From Pseudomonas laurentiana (lineage in GTDB: Bacteria > Pseudomonadota > Gammaproteobacteria > Pseudomonadales > Pseudomonadaceae): DNA of 57,292 nucleotides. The notes under the pieces were generated by a model. That model worked only from the letters and a program-made list of their open reading frames with translations. It ran no database searches and had not been told where the DNA came from. The number at the start of each line of letters is the position of its first letter. Position 1 is the stretch's first letter. Of the stretch, positions 26,584 through 36,089 are shown piece by piece. The position numbers were made by a program, and so were the translations under genes. The stretch covers positions 1 through 57,292 of the forward strand of contig NZ_BMQU01000024.1 in NCBI RefSeq assembly GCF_014648275.1. The letters are read 5' to 3'.

Positions 26584-27713
26584 CGTTGTTCTCCGGCGCC
26601 AGCAAGGCAGTCAAGCAGCGCCTGGCCCATCCGCTCGCGGCGCCAGCCGCGCAGGGAGTCAGGCAGTTGATAAGGACCATTGGGGAAGCCACTCTTGAGC
26701 AGCGCTTCCAGGGTTTTCTTGCGCAACATCAGCTCAGGGGCAATGCCCAAGCGCTCAGCCTCGGCTTGGCCGATGGCACGCAGTTGCTTAAGCACTCCCG
26801 AGGCTTCGATCGGCAACGGCTCAGGCAAGACCGGTGGCCAATCGGCGGGCGCAGTGCTCGCAGCCTGCTTGATCAGGCCGAGCAGGAACTCACCATCCTG
26901 ACGAATGGTCCGGGGGTGCATATCCTCGATTTTCGCCAACGCCGAAAGGTTATCAGGCTGGGTCCGGGCAAGCGGCCACAGAGAGGCCTCGCGCAGAATG
27001 CGGTTGCGCGGCAAATCACGCGCTCGCGCCTCACGTTCTCGCCAGGCACACAGCTCACGCATAACCGCCAGTTGCTGGCGGGACAGCTTCCAGGCCAGCT
27101 TGGCTTCGCGGTACAACTCGTACGGGTCGGTTTCGCGACGCATCTGCGCAACCAGCTCCGCACCATCGTCCAGGACCCAGGCGTATTTGTCATCCGATAG
27201 CCGCGGACGCAGGCGCTCGTAAAGTTCGGCGAGGTGCACGGCATCTTCAGCGGCATAGCTGACCTGGGTTTCCGACAATGGGCGCTGCAGCCAGTCGGAG
27301 CGGGTTTCACCCTTGGGCAGGTCAATGCCCAGCACCTCCTGAACCAACCGCGAATAGCCCATGGAGAACCCCAGGTTCAGATAACCTGCAGCCAACTGGG
27401 TGTCGAACAAGGGGGCGGGCAGGCTGCCCGTCAGGCGCAGCAACACTTCAAGGTCTTCGCTGCAGGCGTGCAGCACCTTGGTCACCTGCGGGTTCTCAAG
27501 CAGGCGAGCCAGTGGTTGCCAGTCACCAATATGCAGGGGGTCGATCAAGAAAGCCCGCGCCCCATCACCAACCTGGATCAAACCGGCTTTGGGATAAAAG
27601 GTATCAACCCGCATGAACTCGGTATCGAGTGCCACAAAGGGCAGTTGCTGCCACTGCAGGCAGTGCTCGGCCAGGCTGCGGTCGTCGCAAATCCAGTGAA
27701 TATCGATGGCCAC
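26580..27713 (-). CDS. rnd: Ribonuclease D
   Basis: A 377-residue 3'-5' exoribonuclease that trims tRNA precursors and other small RNAs. The DEDD nuclease domain is N-terminal: Exo [20 protein letters not shown] (about residue 24), Exo II around [13 protein letters not shown], and Exo [17 protein letters not shown] (about 170-184). An HRDC domain follows near residues 210-290. The start is GTG at 27713 with GGGAG upstream; a 16-codon extension is not supported. First gene of rnd-ycgL. Confidence 0.94.
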   Translation of the reverse strand: MAIDIHWICDDRSLAEHCLQWQQLPFVALDTEFMRVDTFYPKAGLIQVGDGARAFLIDPLHIGDWQPLARLLENPQVTKVLHACSEDLEVLLRLTGSLPAPLFDTQLAAGYLNLGFSMGYSRLVQEVLGIDLPKGETRSDWLQRPLSETQVSYAAEDAVHLAELYERLRPRLSDDKYAWVLDDGAELVAQMRRETDPYELYREAKLAWKLSRQQLAVMRELCAWREREARARDLPRNRILREASLWPLARTQPDNLSALAKIEDMHPRTIRQDGEFLLGLIKQAASTAPADWPPVLPEPLPIEASGVLKQLRAIGQAEAERLGIAPELMLRKKTLEALLKSGFPNGPYQLPDSLRGWRRERMGQALLDCLAGAGEQR

Positions 27714-27782
27714 AAGGCTCTCCCACAAACAATGGCCCGCAGTATATACAACGCGGGCCACCGTCGGGAAACGGTACGACCG

Positions 27783-29414
27783 TCAGCGGCTCGTCACCTG
27801 ACGGCAACCGGCAAACAGATCAAGATCAGGCTTGTACACGCCACTTTGAACCTGCAGCAAACCAAGCATCGAATGGAACAGGTTGTCCTGGCTCAGCGGC
27901 TGGCTGCTGTTCTTGGCCAGGCATGCGCTATCGACGGCAAAACTCTGTTGATAACCCTCGGAGAACCACGCCAGCATCGGCACATGTTTCTGTTGCTCCG
28001 GCGCCAGCATGTAAGGGGTGCCATGCAGGAACAGGTTGTACTCACCCAGCGATTCACCATGATCGGACAGATAAATCATGGCGGTATCCACTTTGTCTGA
28101 CTTGCTGCGCAGGATATCGATCAGCGACGCCAGGACATGGTCGGTGTAGACCAACGTGTTGTCATAGGCATTGGTGATGCTTTCACGGCTGCAGGTGTTC
28201 AGGGCATTGCTCTGGCACACAGGCGTAAAGCGCTCATAGGCCTTTGGATAACGCTTGTAGTACTCAGGACCGTGGCTGCCCATCTGGTGCAGCACCAGTA
28301 CGGTGTCCTGCTGCAGGTTGTCGAGGGAAGCTTCCAGCCCCTTGAGCAGGATCTCGTCATGGCATTCGCTGTCGGCACACAACGCCGGGTCCTGGAAGTT
28401 GCTGACATCCTCGAACACCACCCGATCACAGGTGCCTTTACACCCTGACTGGTTGTCACGCCAGTGCACGGCAAGCCCGGCACGCTGAAGCACATCCAGC
28501 AGCCCTTCACGGCTCTTGGCCTCACTGGCCGAGTAATCCTTGCGGGTCATTCCCGAGAACATGCAGGGCACCGACACCGCGGTCTCGGTACCACAAGAGG
28601 TTACATTGTTGAATGCAATCAGGCCGGCCTCACGGCTCAACTGCGGGGTAGTGTCGCGCCCATAGCCCAAAAGACCGAAGTCTTCTGCTCGCGCACTCTC
28701 CCCCACCACCAGTACGGTCAACGACTTGCGTGGATGCTGCTGCCAGGACGATGCCAGATGCGCATCTTCACCATACTTCTGGAATGGCTTGACCGCAGAA
28801 CCGGCGCGCTCACTCAGCAAACCGACCGACGCCCCCACGTAATTGCTGGGCACAATCATCAGGCGCAGCTCATGGTGATTTCGGAACAGCGAGGCAAGGC
28901 CCTGATAATTGAGCAACGCAACACCACCCAGCGCGGCAACACAGCCCACACTGACGACCAGCTTGCTGAGTAGCTCACGGTGCCAGGCACGGTACTGAAT
29001 CGGCGTCTTGAGCAGCAGGAAGGACGGTACTCCACCCAACAGCAGGACATACGCAAGCCACTTCAGCGACAGCAGATCGCGCACCTCTGTTGCATTGGTC
29101 TCAACGGCATTGCGCAGCATGCCCACGTCGATCAGCACGCCGTACTGATTCATGAAGTAAGCAACGCTGGCGCTGATCATGAACAAGGTGATCAGCACAG
29201 GCTTCAACACGGCCTTGAAGGCCAGAAACGTCAGGATCAGGTTGAACGCACACAGCAGCATCAATGCGAAGGCCATGCGCAACAGCATGCCTTGTCCGCC
29301 GCCCTGAATGATCGTGAACAAATGCTGCCAGAGGGTAAAGTTGAATCCACACAGCAGATACAAACTAGCGATCAGTGTGACCCATTCTGGACGCAGCGGC
29401 TTTACCTTAAACAT
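27783..29414 (-). CDS. eptA: Lipid A phosphoethanolamine transferase
   Basis: A 543-residue inner-membrane enzyme of the EptA/MCR family, which transfers phosphoethanolamine to lipid A phosphates and reduces binding of cationic peptides such as polymyxin. Five membrane helices occupy about residues 10-170; the periplasmic alkaline phosphatase-like domain follows. Catalytic elements are VVGESARAEDFG (Glu239), SCGTETAVSVPCMFSGM (nucleophile probably Thr278) and YLSDHGESLGEYNLFLHG (metal Asp and His). An in-frame 53-codon extension upstream is unlikely. GAAG precedes the chosen start weakly. Substrate assignment to lipid A is from similarity. Confidence 0.9.
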   Translation of the reverse strand: MFKVKPLRPEWVTLIASLYLLCGFNFTLWQHLFTIIQGGGQGMLLRMAFALMLLCAFNLILTFLAFKAVLKPVLITLFMISASVAYFMNQYGVLIDVGMLRNAVETNATEVRDLLSLKWLAYVLLLGGVPSFLLLKTPIQYRAWHRELLSKLVVSVGCVAALGGVALLNYQGLASLFRNHHELRLMIVPSNYVGASVGLLSERAGSAVKPFQKYGEDAHLASSWQQHPRKSLTVLVVGESARAEDFGLLGYGRDTTPQLSREAGLIAFNNVTSCGTETAVSVPCMFSGMTRKDYSASEAKSREGLLDVLQRAGLAVHWRDNQSGCKGTCDRVVFEDVSNFQDPALCADSECHDEILLKGLEASLDNLQQDTVLVLHQMGSHGPEYYKRYPKAYERFTPVCQSNALNTCSRESITNAYDNTLVYTDHVLASLIDILRSKSDKVDTAMIYLSDHGESLGEYNLFLHGTPYMLAPEQQKHVPMLAWFSEGYQQSFAVDSACLAKNSSQPLSQDNLFHSMLGLLQVQSGVYKPDLDLFAGCRQVTSR

Positions 29415-29698
29415 TAGACTTCGCTTGAAAAATAATTCGGAGGGAGATTTGGCACAGCATGAAAATTGCCGGAACTTTAGGCGTCGCCACATAAAACTTT
29501 TGTGAAAACGATGGTAACAATGGTCTTGATGCCGCTTTGCCACCCTGCATGCGGTGCGCTGCCCCCCTGCCAAGACAGCACATTACGGGGCTCCAGCATT
29601 GCGAACGGTAGCGACAGACCACCCCAGCCACAGAACCTGGCAAAGACGACTATCCTCATAGCTCAAGCCCTTACTCAGTAGCCCGCAGAGGTGGAGAC

Positions 29699-29938
29699 AT
29701 GCCGGTTAAGCACGATTTGCTCGCAGACCTTAATCTGACCAAGGAAGCGTTCGAAGCCCTCAAGAAAACCGACTCACAGCTCGGCCTGCTGCATGAAAGG
29801 TACAATGCCAAGGACGCCGAAGTCGTCGTGGCGGAGGGCAATGGCGCCTCGGATGACCAGGTTACCAAGCTTCGCAAGGAGCGCCTGAAACTCAAGGACG
29901 ACATTGTCGCCCACGTGCACAGAGGCAAATCCAGCTGA
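29699..29938 (+). CDS. YdcH family protein (DUF465)
   Basis: A 79-residue, highly charged helical protein. It matches YdcH/DUF465 in length and in the helical hairpin pattern: FEALKKTDSQLGLLHERYNA, then VTKLRKERLKLKDDIVAHVH at the C-terminus. GGTGGAG lies just before the start. Function unknown in the family. A strong hairpin terminator follows 36 bp downstream. Confidence 0.87.
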   Translation: MPVKHDLLADLNLTKEAFEALKKTDSQLGLLHERYNAKDAEVVVAEGNGASDDQVTKLRKERLKLKDDIVAHVHRGKSS

Positions 29939-29973
29939 GCGCACAAACACGGCTGACTGCACGCCAGAACAAC

Positions 29974-30006
29974 AGAAAGCCCCACTGCCGAACGGTGGGG
30001 CTTTCT
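29974..30006. terminator. Bidirectional intrinsic terminator
   Basis: AGAAAGCCCCAC (29974-29985) and GTGGGGCTTTCT (29995-30006) form a 12-bp stem with a 9-base loop; the stem ends supply A and T runs on both strands. It lies between the convergent ydcH-type and luxR-type genes and would stop transcription from both. Confidence 0.85.
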
Positions 30007-30012
30007 ATTGGA

Positions 30013-30831
30013 TCAGGTCCAACGCCCCCGGACCACCAGGCCCAACAACTCCCGATGCCCACTGACACCCACTTTCCGATAGAGCCGCTTGAGGTAGGTC
30101 GCTGCGCTTGAAACCTGAATCCCCATCAGCGGCGCGATGTCTTCAGCGCGCAAGCCACTCAATACATGCCGGAGCAATTCACGGTCGCGGCGCGTCAGCT
30201 CCGGGTAGAGTTGCTCAACGCGCTGGCTCAACAAGACCGCCATCTGGTTGGCTTCGATGAAAGCACGGTAATGCAATCGCGTCACTTGGATCAGCAAGGG
30301 GGCAATTGACTCAATGAATGCGATCTCCTCTCGATTGAAATCGCCATGTTCACGACCTCGATAGAAATTGATCGACAGCCAGCCACCCCCTTCGTGCTGA
30401 TGGTTGAGTAACGCCATGCGCTGCGAAATCTGTGGCTGTTCATAGCAGATTCGCCGGTAATCGCGGTGAGTGATGTCTCCAGCCGACTGCAGTTGCGCCA
30501 GGGTTCGCGCGCCGCCCTGTTTTGGCTTATGACCAAGCATCACCTGGCGGTTGCCATCCAGACTGTAAAAACGCTCGATGTAATCCCGGGAGATACGCGA
30601 TATCTGCACCAGCCGAGACTGATCGGAGCACGACAGCACGTGCGGCCCCTGATCGTCGGGGTAAGCAAAAATGGTGCACTGGGCCAATGGCATGGCACCC
30701 CGTACCAGCGTCAGTAACTCGGTGGCCAGCCAGGTACGGCAATCCTCGCCAACCCGTGCCAACAGATGGGCAATCTGCCCGGTTGTCACGGGTGGCTGTC
30801 CATGCGGGGTGTTCAGCGGCCAATAGTTCAT
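30013..30831 (-). CDS. LuxR-type transcriptional regulator
   Basis: A 272-residue regulator with a C-terminal LuxR/GerE helix-turn-helix: LTRRDRELLRHVLSGLRAED and PLMGIQVSSAATYLKRLYRK (about residues 205-245). The N-terminal 190 residues do not match an autoinducer domain by eye, and may bind another ligand. It lies about 37-55 bp after the DUF2783 gene and is probably the last gene of the FAD monooxygenase operon, so a local regulator. Two starts are possible: ATG 30831 or GTG 30849, the latter with a weak AGG upstream. Confidence 0.82.
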   Translation of the reverse strand: MNYWPLNTPHGQPPVTTGQIAHLLARVGEDCRTWLATELLTLVRGAMPLAQCTIFAYPDDQGPHVLSCSDQSRLVQISRISRDYIERFYSLDGNRQVMLGHKPKQGGARTLAQLQSAGDITHRDYRRICYEQPQISQRMALLNHQHEGGGWLSINFYRGREHGDFNREEIAFIESIAPLLIQVTRLHYRAFIEANQMAVLLSQRVEQLYPELTRRDRELLRHVLSGLRAEDIAPLMGIQVSSAATYLKRLYRKVGVSGHRELLGLVVRGRWT

Positions 30832-30885
30832 AACGGAATCAGCTCGCACGAAGAAGACCTGAGAGTAACGGGCTGGCGCAAGGTT

Positions 30886-31071
30886 TTACAGATCCTGCAA
30901 GGCACACTCGATCAGTTCATCGAAGCGCCCGCTATCATTCAGTGCGTCAGCTGCCAACAGCGCCAGCTTGACCAGGAACAACTGACTTCGCTCAGGACCG
31001 CAGGCGTCTATTGCCTCAGCAAGTCGATCATAGGCCTGTTCCAGATCGGCCACGTTTATCGTCTGATTCAT
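30886..31071 (-). CDS. DUF2783 small protein
   Basis: A 61-residue acidic, Leu/Ala-rich helical protein (VADLEQAYDRLAEAIDACG, then LFLVKLALLAADALNDSGRF). It fits DUF2783, a family of short proteins found next to FAD-dependent aromatic hydroxylases. Its ATG overlaps the monooxygenase stop by four bases and has GGGAG nine bases upstream, so it is translationally coupled. It is plausibly an accessory subunit or stabiliser of that enzyme; no activity is known. Confidence 0.8.
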   Translation of the reverse strand: MNQTINVADLEQAYDRLAEAIDACGPERSQLFLVKLALLAADALNDSGRFDELIECALQDL

Positions 31072-32780
31072 GCGTCATGACTCCCGTTATACCCACAGGC
31101 TCGATTCAACCCTGCGCGCAGGCGCAAGGCACTCAGGTGCAGCCAGCGAGCGCAGACGTGTTGATCCGGGCGCGCCAGATAGGCCGCGCCTGCCTGCGGT
31201 ACGCCATAACGCGCACTGAACAGGCCATCGACATCGGTCAAGGTCAGGTCTGCCCCGACCACTTGATCGGCGCCCGGCAGGGCAACCGCAATCACCTGGA
31301 CCGGCAGTCCTTGGCTACGCACGGCCTGAACCTCGTCAAGAAGAGCGGCATCCAGCCCACCGACACCGGTAAAGCAGATCAAGTGATAGGCCGCCTCAAG
31401 ATCGTCGAACAGGTAATGCTGTGCCGCCAGGCGAACATTGAGCAGAGGCGCACCGTTACTCGGCCCCGTGTGGAACAGCATGTTGTCGTCATCCTCTGCG
31501 TTAAGGCACGAGTCGGCGTAGTTGTGAGGCCTTGAGGTTCGCCAGTGATACAACGGGCGCACGAACGCCTGGCTCAATGACAATGACAGTACGGCATCGC
31601 GCAGCAGGCGATAGCCACGACTGGGTGGCGCCATGAAGCGGGTACTCTTGCCCGCCTCCTCGATGATTTCCCAGGCTGCCTTGACCCGTTCTTCACTGTA
31701 ACTGGCCAACACCTTCTCACCCACAACGCCCTTGAGGTGCAGTGCCAGCTTCCAGCCCAAATCATGACAGTCCTGAAAGCCCGTATTAGCACCACGCACA
31801 CCGAAAATTGGCAGTAGATGTGCGGCATCACCGGCAAAGATCACCCGACCGTGAACATACTCCGCCAAGGTCAGTGCCCGCGCCGAGTACACCGAACTCC
31901 AATCCAGCTCCCAGGTCAGGTGTTCGAGCCCCAGCATCGCCAGTTGCGCATCGATACGCGGGTACAGTGAATCCGGGTGCAACGCCTGTTCAGGTGTCTC
32001 ATGGGCAGGCAACTGATAGTCGATACGCCAGATATCACCGGGTTCGCGGTGCATCAACACGGTGTTCCCCGGATTCCACGGTGGATCGAAAAATGCCAGG
32101 CGCTCTGTTGGCAAGTCGAGCGTGATACGGATGTCGGCAATGACAAACTTCCCCTCATAGGAGGCCCCATCCAGCTTTAGCCCAAGCATTGAGCGCAGCC
32201 CCGAACGGGCGCCATCGGCAGCGACCACCCAATCAGCCTCAAGGGCATAGGGCCCGACCGGGGTATCGACCTGCAAACAGGCACCCTCGACGCCCTGCTC
32301 AATGTCGATGACCTTGTTCCCCCAACGCAGCTCGATCAATGGCTGCGCCTGTGCGGCCTCAACCAGATACTGCTCGAGAAACTGTTGCTGCAGGTTGGTC
32401 ATCGGCGCAAAACGGTCGTGCTCATCGACCGGTGCCTCCATGCGAAAAACGCGCTGACCGCGGTAATACGAATTGCCGAAACGCCACGGCAAGCCCCGCT
32501 CGGTCACCGCATCGGACACCCCGACCTGCTGGAGTATCTCCATGGAGCGGCGCGTGAACACAATCGCACGACTGCCTTCACACACCTGTTGCTGCGACGC
32601 CAGAACAGTACTTCTGACGCCGTAACGCGCCAACTCAAGGGCCAGCGTCAGGCCAATCGGGCCGGCGCCAACGATAACGACAGGCGAACGCGTGAGCGCC
32701 GCCGAAGAAGGCAGGTACGCCGGATAAACCTGATAAGGGAAGTACAACGATCGATGAGGAACAGCGAGGGCTTGATGCAT
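31068..32780 (-). CDS. FAD-dependent aromatic-ring monooxygenase (MhpA/PheA-like)
   Basis: A 570-residue group A flavoprotein monooxygenase. Dinucleotide-binding PVVIVGAGPIGLTLALELAR lies near residues 33-52, the DG motif ADWVVAADGARSGLRSML near 185, and the FAD ribityl motif VIFAGDAAHLLPIFGVRGAN near 310. It resembles 3-(3-hydroxyphenyl)propionate hydroxylase-type enzymes, which add oxygen to phenolic rings using NAD(P)H. No ring-cleavage genes are adjacent, so the substrate is unknown. First gene of a coupled operon with DUF2783 and a LuxR regulator. A perfect palindrome lies 64 bp upstream. Confidence 0.85.
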   Translation of the reverse strand: MHQALAVPHRSLYFPYQVYPAYLPSSAALTRSPVVIVGAGPIGLTLALELARYGVRSTVLASQQQVCEGSRAIVFTRRSMEILQQVGVSDAVTERGLPWRFGNSYYRGQRVFRMEAPVDEHDRFAPMTNLQQQFLEQYLVEAAQAQPLIELRWGNKVIDIEQGVEGACLQVDTPVGPYALEADWVVAADGARSGLRSMLGLKLDGASYEGKFVIADIRITLDLPTERLAFFDPPWNPGNTVLMHREPGDIWRIDYQLPAHETPEQALHPDSLYPRIDAQLAMLGLEHLTWELDWSSVYSARALTLAEYVHGRVIFAGDAAHLLPIFGVRGANTGFQDCHDLGWKLALHLKGVVGEKVLASYSEERVKAAWEIIEEAGKSTRFMAPPSRGYRLLRDAVLSLSLSQAFVRPLYHWRTSRPHNYADSCLNAEDDDNMLFHTGPSNGAPLLNVRLAAQHYLFDDLEAAYHLICFTGVGGLDAALLDEVQAVRSQGLPVQVIAVALPGADQVVGADLTLTDVDGLFSARYGVPQAGAAYLARPDQHVCARWLHLSALRLRAGLNRACGYNGSHDA

Positions 32781-32843
32781 GGTCCGGTGGCTCCCGGTTT
32801 ATTGTTATCGGGTTGAACCACTCTAAGGCCATGCGCGGTCAGC

Positions 32844-32865
32844 GATGTCCCCTGACGGGGACATC
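32844..32865. promoter_or_regulatory. Perfect palindrome, candidate operator of the monooxygenase operon
   Basis: GATGTCCCC (32844-32852) and GGGGACATC (32857-32865) are exact inverted repeats around TGAC. The site is 64 bp before the monooxygenase start and 53 bp after the ydiJ-type stop. Length and dyad symmetry suit a LuxR-type dimer, and the operon encodes such a regulator. A hairpin terminating the upstream gene is the alternative, but there is no T run. Confidence 0.5.
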
Positions 32866-32917
32866 TTGCGAGCGCATGGTGGACACTACTGACAATGAAC
32901 AGGCACCCTGAACCCTC

Positions 32918-35900
32918 TTAACTACAGAGGTGCTGCAGCACCACCTCCAAAGGATGTCGCAGGGTACGATCGGCCATGCGTTTGACCTGGCTCCGGCAGG
33001 AATAGCCCGTCGCCAACGCCTCACCCTGCTTGTCCAGCTTACCGGCCCAGGACTGCTCAAAGATGGTTCGTGACGTTTCCTGGTTACGTGCTTCGTGTCC
33101 GTAAGTACCCGACATGCCGCAGCAACCCGTCGCCTCGGTAACCAGCTTCAGCCCCAGACGAGCAAACACCTGCTCCCACTGCCGGGTACTGGCCGGAACG
33201 TTGGTCTTTTCAGTGCAGTGAGCCATCAAGCGGAAAGTCTCTGGGTTGGAAACGGCACGTTCGGGCAGCACGTCAATCAACCATTCCTGTGGCAGCGCAA
33301 CTTTCGGGCATTCACTCAAGCCCGGTACTTTCTGATATTCCTGCCGATAAACCAGCGTCATGGCCGGGTCCAGACCGATCAAAGGCACGCCGCAGTCGGC
33401 CAGAACCTTGAGTTGGCTGGCATTGCGAATCGCCGCCTTGGCGAACGCGCCGAGAAAGCCCTGGACGTGCAATGGCTTGCCATTGGCACTGTAAGGAGCC
33501 AGGAATACCCGGTAACCCAGCCGATGAGCCAGCTCGATGAACGACGCCAGCAACGGCGTTTCAAAGTAACGGGTGAAGGCATCCTGCACCAGGACGATGC
33601 TGCGCTCACGTTGTGCCGGCGTCAGCTCGCGCAGCGCCGGAACGCTGGCCGACTGGACATTGCAGCGGGTCAATGTCGACTGCAGGTTGTAGCGGCTGAT
33701 CAGCGGGCTGTCGAGCATGCCGACATGACGTTCCAACAGGCGGCTGACCCACTGCGAACCCATCACCCGGTTGTACAGCCCCGGCGCATAGGCCATGTAC
33801 GGAATCGTGAACTCCAATGAGCCAATCAGATAATCACGCAGTGGCCGCTGGTAGCGACCATGGTAAAGCTCAAGGAAACGCGAGCGAAACTCTGGCACGT
33901 TGACCTTGACCGGGCACTGCCCCGCGCAGGATTTGCACGCCAGGCAACCGGCCATGGCGTCGTAGACCTCATGAGAGAAGTCCGCCTCGCCTCGCTGGCG
34001 CGCCCGGTTGTTGCGCAGCCGTGCGGGCAGCGCCTTGAGCCAGGAGGTTTTTTCTTTCGCCGCCGCCAACACATCGATGTTGGCCGCGCCCTGCAGGCGC
34101 AACCACTCACGGATCAGCGAAGCACGGCCCTTGGGCGAGTGCTGACGCTCGCGAGTGGCCTTCCAGGACGGGCACATGGCGTCGTTGGGGTCAAAGTTGT
34201 AGCAGGCGCCATTGCCGTTGCAGTGCATGGCGCTGTCGAAGCTCTGCCAGACCCGTTCGTCAATCTGTCGATCCAGGTCACCGCGCAGCGTCACCTCGTT
34301 GACCTTGAGCAAGCCCTCATCGCTGTCAGGCGGCGTGCAGATCTTGCCGGGGTTGAGTTGGTTGTAAGGGTCAAATGCGCCTTTGAGCGCCTGAAGCGCC
34401 GGGTACAACTCGCCAAAGAAGCTCGGCACGTACTCCGAGCGCAAGCCCTTGCCGTGCTCTCCCCAAAGCAAGCCGCCATAACGCTGGGTCAGCGCCGCCA
34501 CGGCATCGGAAATCGGCTTGACCAACGCTGCCTGAGCGGGGTCTTTCATGTCCAGCGCCGGTCGAACGTGCAGCACGCCAGCATCGACATGCCCGAACAT
34601 GCCATAGGCCAGACCGTAGCTGTCCAGCAAGGCACGGAACTCGGCGATGTAATCGGCCAATTGCTCTGGCGGCACTGCGGTGTCTTCGACAAACGGCTGC
34701 GGGCGGACTTCGCCTTCAACGTTGCCCAGCAAGCCCACTGAGCGCTTGCGCATGGTGTAGACACGGGTCACCGCTTCGGCACCTTCAGCCAGGGTATGAC
34801 CCAAACGCTCGATACCGGTGTCAGCCTGCAGATGTTTGACGAATGCCTGCACCCTGGCGTTCACTTCGGCCGGTTCATCGCCACTGAACTCCACCAGGTT
34901 GATCCCCAGCGTCGGGCGCTCAGGGTCAGCAGGAAAGTACTCGGCAACGCTGTGCCAGACGATATCTTTCATCGCCAACAGCAACACCTTCGAGTCAACC
35001 GTCTCGATGGACAACGGTTTGTGGCTCAGCAACGCATTAGCGTCGCGCAAGGCGTCCATGAAGCTGCTGTAACGCACGTTGACCAACACCGAATACTTGG
35101 GAATCGGCAACACGTTCAGCTTGGCCTCGACCACGTAGCCCAAGGAGCCTTCGGCGCCGCAGAGCACGCTGTTGAGGTTGAAACGTCCCTGCTCGTCGCG
35201 CAGGTGCGCCAGGTCGTAGCCCGTCAGGCAACGATTGAGCTTGGGGAAGATCGACTCGATCAGTTCAGCCTGGGTTTCTTGGATCTGTCGGGCCATACGG
35301 TAAACCTCACCGCTGCGCCCGGCCTGCGCACAGGCCTGATCCAACGCCTCATCATCAATGGGCCTGGTGTGCAAGGGCTCGCCGCCCAATAGCACGCTGT
35401 GCAGCTCAAGCACGTGATCGCGGGTCTTGCCATAGGTACAACTGCCCTGCCCGCTGGCATCCGTGTTGATCATGCCGCCAACGGTGGCGCGGTTGGAGGT
35501 GGACAGCTCTGGCGCGAAAAACAGCCCGTGTGGCTTCAGGGCGGCATTGAGCTGGTCCTTGACCACACCGGCCTGAACCCGCACCCAACGCTCCTCGACA
35601 TTGATTTCGAGAATGTTGTTCATATGCCGCGATACGTCGACAACGATGCCGTCGGTCAGCGACTGGCCGTTGGTGCCGGTGCCACCACCGCGTGGCGTCA
35701 GCTTGACCTGCCGAAAGCGCGACTCGGCCATCAACGCAGCGATGCGCGTCACGTCCTCGGCATCCTGCGGGAACACCGCCGCCTGGGGCAGACGCTGATA
35801 GATCGAGTTGTCGGTTGCCAGTACCGTACGGGTGGCGTAGTCCGCACTGATCTGGCCACGGAAGCCGGCAGCGCGCAACGCATCAAGGAAATCGGTATAC

Positions 35901-35938
35901 AGAGTGGCCGGCGTGACACCAGTCAATTGGGCGATCAT
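32918..35938 (-). CDS. YdiJ-type FAD/Fe-S D-2-hydroxyacid dehydrogenase
   Basis: A 1006-residue fusion of an FAD-linked oxidase and an Fe-S protein. The FAD-binding segment is TPRGGGTGTNGQSLTDGIVV (about residues 87-106), then the FAD_oxidase_C region to about 540. A 4Fe-4S motif CLACKSCAGQCPVKV lies near 660, and CCG-type Cys clusters end the protein (EATGCCGMSGTYGHEA near 955). E. coli YdiJ has the same architecture and size and oxidises D-2-hydroxyglutarate or related acids, passing electrons on. ATG 35938 is preferred to one five codons earlier because AGG precedes it. Divergent from a LysR gene, likely its regulator. Confidence 0.88.
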   Translation of the reverse strand: MIAQLTGVTPATLYTDFLDALRAAGFRGQISADYATRTVLATDNSIYQRLPQAAVFPQDAEDVTRIAALMAESRFRQVKLTPRGGGTGTNGQSLTDGIVVDVSRHMNNILEINVEERWVRVQAGVVKDQLNAALKPHGLFFAPELSTSNRATVGGMINTDASGQGSCTYGKTRDHVLELHSVLLGGEPLHTRPIDDEALDQACAQAGRSGEVYRMARQIQETQAELIESIFPKLNRCLTGYDLAHLRDEQGRFNLNSVLCGAEGSLGYVVEAKLNVLPIPKYSVLVNVRYSSFMDALRDANALLSHKPLSIETVDSKVLLLAMKDIVWHSVAEYFPADPERPTLGINLVEFSGDEPAEVNARVQAFVKHLQADTGIERLGHTLAEGAEAVTRVYTMRKRSVGLLGNVEGEVRPQPFVEDTAVPPEQLADYIAEFRALLDSYGLAYGMFGHVDAGVLHVRPALDMKDPAQAALVKPISDAVAALTQRYGGLLWGEHGKGLRSEYVPSFFGELYPALQALKGAFDPYNQLNPGKICTPPDSDEGLLKVNEVTLRGDLDRQIDERVWQSFDSAMHCNGNGACYNFDPNDAMCPSWKATRERQHSPKGRASLIREWLRLQGAANIDVLAAAKEKTSWLKALPARLRNNRARQRGEADFSHEVYDAMAGCLACKSCAGQCPVKVNVPEFRSRFLELYHGRYQRPLRDYLIGSLEFTIPYMAYAPGLYNRVMGSQWVSRLLERHVGMLDSPLISRYNLQSTLTRCNVQSASVPALRELTPAQRERSIVLVQDAFTRYFETPLLASFIELAHRLGYRVFLAPYSANGKPLHVQGFLGAFAKAAIRNASQLKVLADCGVPLIGLDPAMTLVYRQEYQKVPGLSECPKVALPQEWLIDVLPERAVSNPETFRLMAHCTEKTNVPASTRQWEQVFARLGLKLVTEATGCCGMSGTYGHEARNQETSRTIFEQSWAGKLDKQGEALATGYSCRSQVKRMADRTLRHPLEVVLQHLCS

Positions 35939-35973
35939 TGGGGATGGCCTCATTTATATCGGTTTAATCATGA

Positions 35974-35992
35974 ATACCTGCTAAAACGGTAT
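35974..35992. promoter_or_regulatory. Candidate LysR-type operator in the divergent spacer
   Basis: ATACC (35974-35978) and GGTAT (35988-35992) are inverted repeats nine bases apart, which also gives the T-N11-A pattern of LysR binding sites. It lies 36 bp from the dehydrogenase start and 98 bp from the LysR start. The match is short, so confidence is low. Confidence 0.35.
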
Positions 35993-36089
35993 GGCTGGCA
36001 CACCATCAGGTAGGGGATGATGACCATGATCCCTGAGCTTTGGGCCAGGCACAAACAGATACTCACGCAGCCTTCGATGACTTTTACGA

